Source: Phycisphaerales bacterium (lineage in GTDB: Bacteria > Planctomycetota > Phycisphaerae > WQYP01). From it: DNA of 34,467 nucleotides. Below the pieces are notes generated by a model. It was not told the DNA's origin and did no database searches. It saw nothing but the letters and a program-made list of their open reading frames with translations. This document shows positions 31,112-34,467 of this stretch, piece by piece (position 1 is the first letter of the stretch; every line of letters begins with the position of its first letter). The DNA is taken from assembly GCA_009781185.1 (NCBI GenBank), contig WQYP01000029.1, positions 1-34,467 of the forward strand, given 5' to 3'. Made by a program: the position numbers and the translations under genes.

Positions 31112-31930
31112 TCAGGCGTTCACTCGCCCTTCCCAAGGACTGCTGGCGGTAGCATACAGCTTGCGTGGAATTCGACCGGCGCGGGCAGCCAGGTAACCAG
31201 CTCGCCACGCGTGGTTCATCGCTTGGGCCATGGCCAAAGCGTCCTTCGCGCCAGCGATAGCCGTGTTGAGCAAAACGCCGTCGGCCGCGAGTTCCATCGC
31301 TTCGGCCACGTCGCTGGCCGTGCCGACACCTGCGTCGACGATCACCGGATACGCGGGATCATTGGACTTGAGTTCTTCCATCAGGATGCGGATCGCGTTG
31401 GGATTGAGCACGCCTTGGCCTGATCCGATCGGCGAACCGGCAGGCATCACCGCCGCTGCACCGGCTTCCTTCAGACGCTTGCAGAGCATCACATCGTCGG
31501 AACAATAGACCAATACGGCGAAACCATCTTTCACGAGGCGTTTGGTAGCTTCCAGCGTGCCGACGGGTTCAGGCAGCAGCGTCTTGGTATCGCCGAGCAC
31601 TTCCAGTTTGACCCAGTCGGCGCCTTTGAAGCCGGAATGCGTGAGCAATTCCCGCCCGAGATGCGCCACGCGGACGGCATCCTGGGCGTTGAAGCAGCCC
31701 GCGGTATTGGGCAAAAGCGTGTATTTGTCAGGATTGATGTATTCCAGGATATTGCGGCCGGAGTTCTTGTCGAAAAGCCGCTCGCGGCGAATCGCCACGG
31801 TAACACAATCCGCGCCCGACGCTTCGTGGCACTGCTCCATGAGTTCAAGCGAAGCATATTTCCCGGTACCGACGATGAGGCGGCTCCGTAGCGTGTAAGG
31901 ACCCATTTTTAGCGGAGAAATGGTTGACAT
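31112..31930 (-). CDS. thiG: Thiazole synthase
   Basis: ThiG builds the thiazole phosphate of thiamine from 1-deoxyxylulose 5-phosphate, dehydroglycine and ThiS thiocarboxylate. The protein is about 272 residues. It begins [37 protein letters not shown] holds the Schiff-base Lys. [33 protein letters not shown] and [11 protein letters not shown] are conserved phosphate-site segments. ATG 31930 is the start; a longer frame to 31960 enters repeats. No strong ribosome site is seen. thiS lies just upstream on the same strand, with a family D unit between them. Confidence 0.97.
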   Translation of the reverse strand: MSTISPLKMGPYTLRSRLIVGTGKYASLELMEQCHEASGADCVTVAIRRERLFDKNSGRNILEYINPDKYTLLPNTAGCFNAQDAVRVAHLGRELLTHSGFKGADWVKLEVLGDTKTLLPEPVGTLEATKRLVKDGFAVLVYCSDDVMLCKRLKEAGAAAVMPAGSPIGSGQGVLNPNAIRILMEELKSNDPAYPVIVDAGVGTASDVAEAMELAADGVLLNTAIAGAKDALAMAQAMNHAWRAGYLAARAGRIPRKLYATASSPWEGRVNA

Positions 31931-31968
31931 GATGACTCGTAAAATTCGTGAAAGTCGCAAAATTCGTG

Positions 31969-31996
31969 GTAGCGACCCCGCTTTGCGGGGTGGCGG
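31969..31996. repeat. Family D palindrome between thiS and thiG
   Basis: GTAGCGACCCCGCTTTGCGG then GGTGGCGG, with arms CCCCGC / GCGGGG. It is identical over 28 bases to the copy at 29897. Confidence 0.88.
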
Positions 31997-32002
31997 GGAG
32001 AA

Positions 32003-32203
32003 CTAGCCACCGCCGACGGCAACAACGATCTCAATTTTATCGCCCTCGTGCAAAACGGTGGAGTCGTGCAGCTTGCGGAAGACGACTTCGCTGTTGCGTT
32101 CGACGGCATAGGCTGGAGTTTTGATGTCGCGGAGCTTAATCAGCCCGGTGATGGTGGTACCCGTGGGGAGTTCATAATCGTGACCGTTAAGAAGAATCTT
32201 CAT
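32003..32203 (-). CDS. thiS: Sulfur carrier protein ThiS
   Basis: This 66-residue ubiquitin-like protein carries the sulfur for thiazole formation as a C-terminal thiocarboxylate. It starts MKILLNGHDYELPTGTTITG, keeps AVERNSEVVFR (the family A-V-E-x-N segment) and ends IEIVVAVGGG. Thiocarboxylate formation needs the terminal Gly-Gly, which is present with one extra Gly. thiG follows after about 70 bases. A TATAAT on the same strand sits seven bases before the ATG, and no ribosome site is present, so the message may be leaderless. Confidence 0.95.
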   Translation of the reverse strand: MKILLNGHDYELPTGTTITGLIKLRDIKTPAYAVERNSEVVFRKLHDSTVLHEGDKIEIVVAVGGG

Positions 32204-32210
32204 ACTGGGG

Positions 32211-32216
32211 ATTATA
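32211..32216 (-). promoter_or_regulatory. TATAAT -10 box placed for a leaderless thiS transcript
   Basis: TATAAT on the minus strand is followed by CCCCAGT and then the thiS ATG. The spacing would put the transcript start at or near the ATG. The upstream -35 region lies inside a family B palindrome and does not match TTGACA. Confidence 0.5.
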
Positions 32217-32228
32217 GCAGAAACATCC

Positions 32229-32280
32229 GAGCCGCAATCGTAAGATTGCGAAACAATAACCGCACTCTTACGATTGCGGC
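32229..32280. repeat. Family B inverted doublet
   Basis: GAGCCGCAATCGTAAGATTG (from 32229) and CGCACTCTTACGATTGCGGC (32261-32280) are inverted copies of the unit at 11274. They separate the divergent thiS and the next plus-strand gene. Confidence 0.82.
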
Positions 32281-32283
32281 CTT

Positions 32284-32760
32284 ATGGATTCAGAATTCAT
32301 GCTCACAGACCCCGCGATGGCCGACCTGGTCGCACGCATCCGCGCGCTTGGCATGAATCTCAACAAATCAGCCCTCAAGGGGAAAGGGGGGGGGCCGTAT
32401 CACGACGCCTTCCAGCGGCGACTGGTGGCAATGGCCGAACTCTTCGACTGCCAGGCGTGGCGCGAAACCGAATTGCTTTTCGATGATCCAGGCCTCTTCG
32501 GCAAACCACTCGCCGGTGATGCCGACGTGATCTGGACGCGAAAACGTGTTCCGGTGGTCGTTTTCCAAATCGATTCAGCGGTGAAGCCGCGATCATTCCA
32601 GAAGCTCAAAGAAGCGGCAGCAGCGCACAAGGTGTGGATTTATTTCGGACGCGATGTCTGGGGCTTTCGTACCTTTCTGCAAAAAAACGATCCGAATCGC
32701 GAGGTGGTACCGGTGATTATTCCGCCGACCTTCATTCCCAGCTTCAGCGATGACGCATAG
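32284..32760 (+). CDS. Hypothetical protein, possible PD-(D/E)XK-fold
   Basis: This 158-residue protein starts at ATG 32284 or 32299; neither has a ribosome site and the family B doublet abuts the first. It has a helical N-terminus (MADLVARIRALGMNLNKSAL). A segment then resembles a nuclease core: GDADVIWTRKRVPVVVFQID has an Asp followed, after a strand, by Q-I-D in the place of the (D/E)-x-K. KLKEAAAAHKVWIYFGRDVW follows as strand-helix. With Gln instead of Glu and no Lys, catalysis is doubtful. The stop TAG is the start of a family F palindrome. I do not recognise a named family. Confidence 0.55.
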   Translation: MDSEFMLTDPAMADLVARIRALGMNLNKSALKGKGGGPYHDAFQRRLVAMAELFDCQAWRETELLFDDPGLFGKPLAGDADVIWTRKRVPVVVFQIDSAVKPRSFQKLKEAAAAHKVWIYFGRDVWGFRTFLQKNDPNREVVPVIIPPTFIPSFSDDA

Positions 32761-32797
32761 CCTTGCGTGGAAACGCAAGGCTTCGGACACCAGAGTC
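32758..32797. repeat. Family F palindrome carrying a stop codon
   Basis: TAG then arms AGCCTTGCGT / ACGCAAGGCT around GGAA (perfect 10 bp) and TTCGGACACCAGAG. It is nearly identical to 6075-6114, with the TAG again used as the stop codon. Confidence 0.88.
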
Positions 32798-32867
32798 TCC
32801 ACGAAAAACGATCTTCACCTTCCGATTATTTAGATATTTGGATCATATCCAATCTGAAATGAGGTGG

Positions 32868-33061
32868 TTATTCCCCGATGATCTTAATGAGAACACGTTT
32901 TCTACGCATCCCGTCAAATTCGCCGTAGAAGATTTGTTCCCATGTACCGAAGTCGAGTTTACCATCGGTCACGGCGCAAGTGACTTCCCGCCCCATGATG
33001 GTGCGTTTCATGTGTGTGCATCGGCGTTGTCCTCGCCGGTGTCATTGTGGCGATACTGCTT
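32868..33061 (-). pseudogene. Truncated YjbQ (UPF0047, secondary thiamine-phosphate synthase) remnant
   Basis: The minus strand encodes [14 protein letters not shown] and then, after a frame change at a CA-dinucleotide run near 33012, [20 protein letters not shown] and [12 protein letters not shown]...VLIKIIGE before a stop at 32868. These are the last about 60 residues of the YjbQ family, which normally has about 135-140. A stop codon lies right before YRHND and the N-terminal half is missing. YjbQ proteins can replace the thiamine-phosphate synthase step in some bacteria, so its position 660 bases from thiS is suggestive. The gene is dead as it stands. Confidence 0.85.
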
Positions 33062-33228
33062 TCAACATGCGGGATACACGCCAGACTTGAATTGAAAATG
33101 CTCTAAAAGTACGGCACGGAAGAATTACTGAAAAGATGAAAAAAAGAGTTGCAGAGAGGAGATTTTGGGGGTAGATTTAGAGAAATAATTCTCGATATAA
33201 ATTTCTCGATAGACGGAGTGCAGGGCGC
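33062..33228 (+). promoter_or_regulatory. rex upstream region with possible self-operator
   Basis: TATAAA lies at 33196. TTCTCGATA occurs twice (33189 and 33202) and GAGAA-ATAA-TTCTC forms a small inverted repeat. Rex genes are often autoregulated, but none of these matches the known Rex box (TTGTGAA..TTCACAA). No gene is visible. Confidence 0.3.
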
Positions 33229-33909
33229 ATGGGTAAGGATGTGGCTGAGTTGAGTGGTGGGGGGGGGGAGAGGCGGGTGGTGTCGGAAGCGACGCTGCGG
33301 CGGCTGCCGCTGTATCACCGGTATATTAAGGAGCTTGGGCAGGCGGGGGCGACGGGGGTTTCGTGTACGAAGATCGGGGGGGCGTTGTCGCTGGATCCGA
33401 CGCAGGTGCGCAAGGATGTGGAGGTGACGGGGATTGTGGGGCGGCCGAAGACGGGGTACGAGGTGGGGGAGTTGGCGGCGGCGATTGAGCATTTTTTGGG
33501 GTGGGATAGTGCGAAGGAGGGGTTTTTGGTGGGGGTGGGGAGTTTGGGGGCGGCGCTGTTGGGGTATCACAAGTTTGCGGAGTATGGGCTGGAGATCGTG
33601 GCGGCGTTTGATACGGACCCGGCGAAGGTGGGGAAGCGGATTCACGGCAAGTATGTTTTGGCGTTGGAAGGGCTGCCAAAGCTGGTGCGGCGGATGCACA
33701 TTGCGATTGGGATTATCACGGTGCCGGTGGGAGCGGCGCAGGAGGTGGCGGACCTACTGGTGGAGGGAGGGGTGCGGGCGATCTGGAATTTTGCGCCGAC
33801 GCATTTGAATGTGGCGCCAGAGATGATTGTGAGGAACGAGGATTTGTATTGTTCGCTGGCGGCGTTGTCGCAGAAGCTGCGGGCGAATGTGAAAGGAATG
33901 AAGGGATGA
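33229..33909 (+). CDS. rex: Redox-sensing transcriptional repressor Rex
   Basis: Rex binds operators when the NADH/NAD ratio is low and lets go on NADH binding, controlling fermentative and respiratory genes. The 226-residue protein has a winged-helix domain (VSEATLRRLPLYHRYIKELG, then VSCTKIGGALSLDPTQVRKD). The Rossmann domain has the NAD loop FLVGVGSLGAALLGY and then LEIVAAFDTDPAKVGKRIHG. The C-terminal helix that swaps between subunits is LYCSLAALSQKLRANV. The start ATG 33229 follows GGAG at ten bases and AGGG at four. An N-terminal Gly run (SGGGGERR) is odd but short. nuoE overlaps its stop by ATGA, so Rex probably controls its own operon. Confidence 0.95.
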   Translation: MGKDVAELSGGGGERRVVSEATLRRLPLYHRYIKELGQAGATGVSCTKIGGALSLDPTQVRKDVEVTGIVGRPKTGYEVGELAAAIEHFLGWDSAKEGFLVGVGSLGAALLGYHKFAEYGLEIVAAFDTDPAKVGKRIHGKYVLALEGLPKLVRRMHIAIGIITVPVGAAQEVADLLVEGGVRAIWNFAPTHLNVAPEMIVRNEDLYCSLAALSQKLRANVKGMKG

Positions 33910-34467
33910 TTGCGGAAGATGTGGTCAGTGAGGAGGGACGGAAGTTTGAGAAGGTGTGCGAGATCGTTGAGCGGCATGGGCGGAAGGCGAGCCGATTGAT
34001 ACCGATTCTGCAGGCGGTGCAGGAGGAGTATCGGTATTTGCCGGCGGAGGTGCTGACGTATGTGGCGACGTCGCTGGAGTTGTCGCCTTCGAAGGTGTTT
34101 GGGGTGGCGACGTTTTATGCGCACTTTGCGCTGGCGCCTAAGGGGAAGCATGTGCTGCGGCTGTGCGACGGGACGGCGTGCCATGTGAAGAATTCGATTC
34201 CGATTCTCGAGGCGCTGCGAGCGAAGCTCAAGCTGCGTGGGGAAGAGAAGACGACCGGGGACATGATGTTCACGGTGGAGACGGTTGCGTGTCTGGGGGC
34301 GTGCGGGCTGGCGCCGGTAGTGGTGCATAACGAACAGGTACACGGGCAGATGACGCCGGCGGCGGCGGTGAAGCTGATCGAAGAGATCGAGGCGGCGGAG
34401 AAGGCCGGACAGGGTGAGGGGGGGATAAGGGGACAGGGGGACAAGGTGTGGGGGGGACAGGGTGCAG
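33906..34467 (+). CDS. nuoE: NuoE/HydC-like 2Fe-2S subunit, 3' end beyond the window
   Basis: The frame starts at ATG 33906, overlapping the rex stop, and is open to the window edge (187 codons). It is the thioredoxin-like 24-kDa subunit of NADH dehydrogenase or of electron-bifurcating hydrogenases. LIPILQAVQEEYRYLPAEVL and VFGVATFYAHFALAPKGKH lead to the cluster ligands CDGTAC and, later, CLGAC. MTPAAAVKLIEEIEAAEK is the usual end. The remaining codons (AGQGEGGIRGQGDKVWGGQG) are a translation of a G-rich repeat. A stop should have come near 34410 if the repeat were absent. The position after rex suggests an NADH-linked complex, either Nuo or HydABC; the missing next gene would decide. Confidence 0.88.
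   Translation, partial: MIAEDVVSEEGRKFEKVCEIVERHGRKASRLIPILQAVQEEYRYLPAEVLTYVATSLELSPSKVFGVATFYAHFALAPKGKHVLRLCDGTACHVKNSIPILEALRAKLKLRGEEKTTGDMMFTVETVACLGACGLAPVVVHNEQVHGQMTPAAAVKLIEEIEAAEKAGQGEGGIRGQGDKVWGGQGA
34405..34467. repeat. G-rich tract at the window end
   Basis: GGACAGGGTGAGGGGGGGAT and further GGGGACAGGGGGACAAGG words. Its reverse complement words (ACACCCTGTCCCCGCC) open the window at base 1. Confidence 0.7.

Noticed and set aside
32204..32283. TPP riboswitch upstream of thiS
   Set aside because: The 80 bases hold only a family B doublet and a TATAAT; no conserved TPP core is visible.
32763..33095. 110-residue plus-strand frame
   Set aside because: It starts in a family F repeat and runs antisense to the YjbQ remnant.

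Overview
The window looks like a chromosomal contig from a high-GC Planctomycetota bacterium, most likely of the Phycisphaerae type. The evidence is a PEP-CTERM exported protein, a DksA/TraR protein with a histone H1-like Lys/Ala/Pro tail, an FliL-like single-pass protein, an ECF sigma factor coupled to a large membrane partner, an FGly-type sulfatase, a GT41 (SPINDLY/OGT-like) glycosyltransferase and many VWA, TPR and PilZ proteins. This placement is inference from gene content only. No rRNA, tRNA or CRISPR array was found.

Layout. 1-2460 (minus): an edge-truncated exported protein, a VWA lipoprotein and a lipoprotein built of ADVAKN-type repeats; the last two are translationally coupled. 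2736-6077 (plus): a sulfatase and an unassigned probable TIM-barrel hydrolase, likely one operon. 6208-7629 (minus): a decayed RepA-like ATPase remnant and a VapBC toxin-antitoxin pair. 7776-9586 (minus): a membrane-anchored EEP-family phosphodiesterase and a PilZ protein. 9822-13700 (plus): a strong promoter followed by a DksA-like gene, lspA, two small membrane proteins and the GT41 gene. 13727-17371 (minus): mnmA, alaC and a SurA-like exported protein. 17530-18497: a DUF485 gene and a broken acetate-type symporter. 18448-18873 (minus): a second PilZ-like gene. 19394-20158: the PEP-CTERM protein with a clear terminator. 20233-21719 (minus): the FliL-like gene and ispD. 21918-23779: a TPR protein and a Nudix hydrolase. 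23908-26027: ECF sigma and partner. 26308-29073: an RNase R-type exonuclease and a lipoprotein. 29132-29800 (minus): nadD. 29977-31009: a PduO-type adenosyltransferase and a Tat-exported Rieske lipoprotein. 31112-32203 (minus): thiG and thiS. 32284-32760: a possible PD-(D/E)XK protein. 32868-33061 (minus): a YjbQ remnant. 33229-end: rex and nuoE, the latter running off the window.

The most unusual property is a dense set of short palindromic repeat families. I name them A to H here, plus low-complexity mirror-like tracts. They fill nearly every intergenic gap, often occur as inverted doublets like REPINs, and repeatedly enter genes. Six genes or ORFs have their stop codon inside such a unit. 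Copies sit inside the RNase R, cobalamin adenosyltransferase and left-edge reading frames without breaking them. Both window ends lie in a G-rich relative of these tracts, so the contig probably broke at repeats. No transposase that could mobilise them is present.
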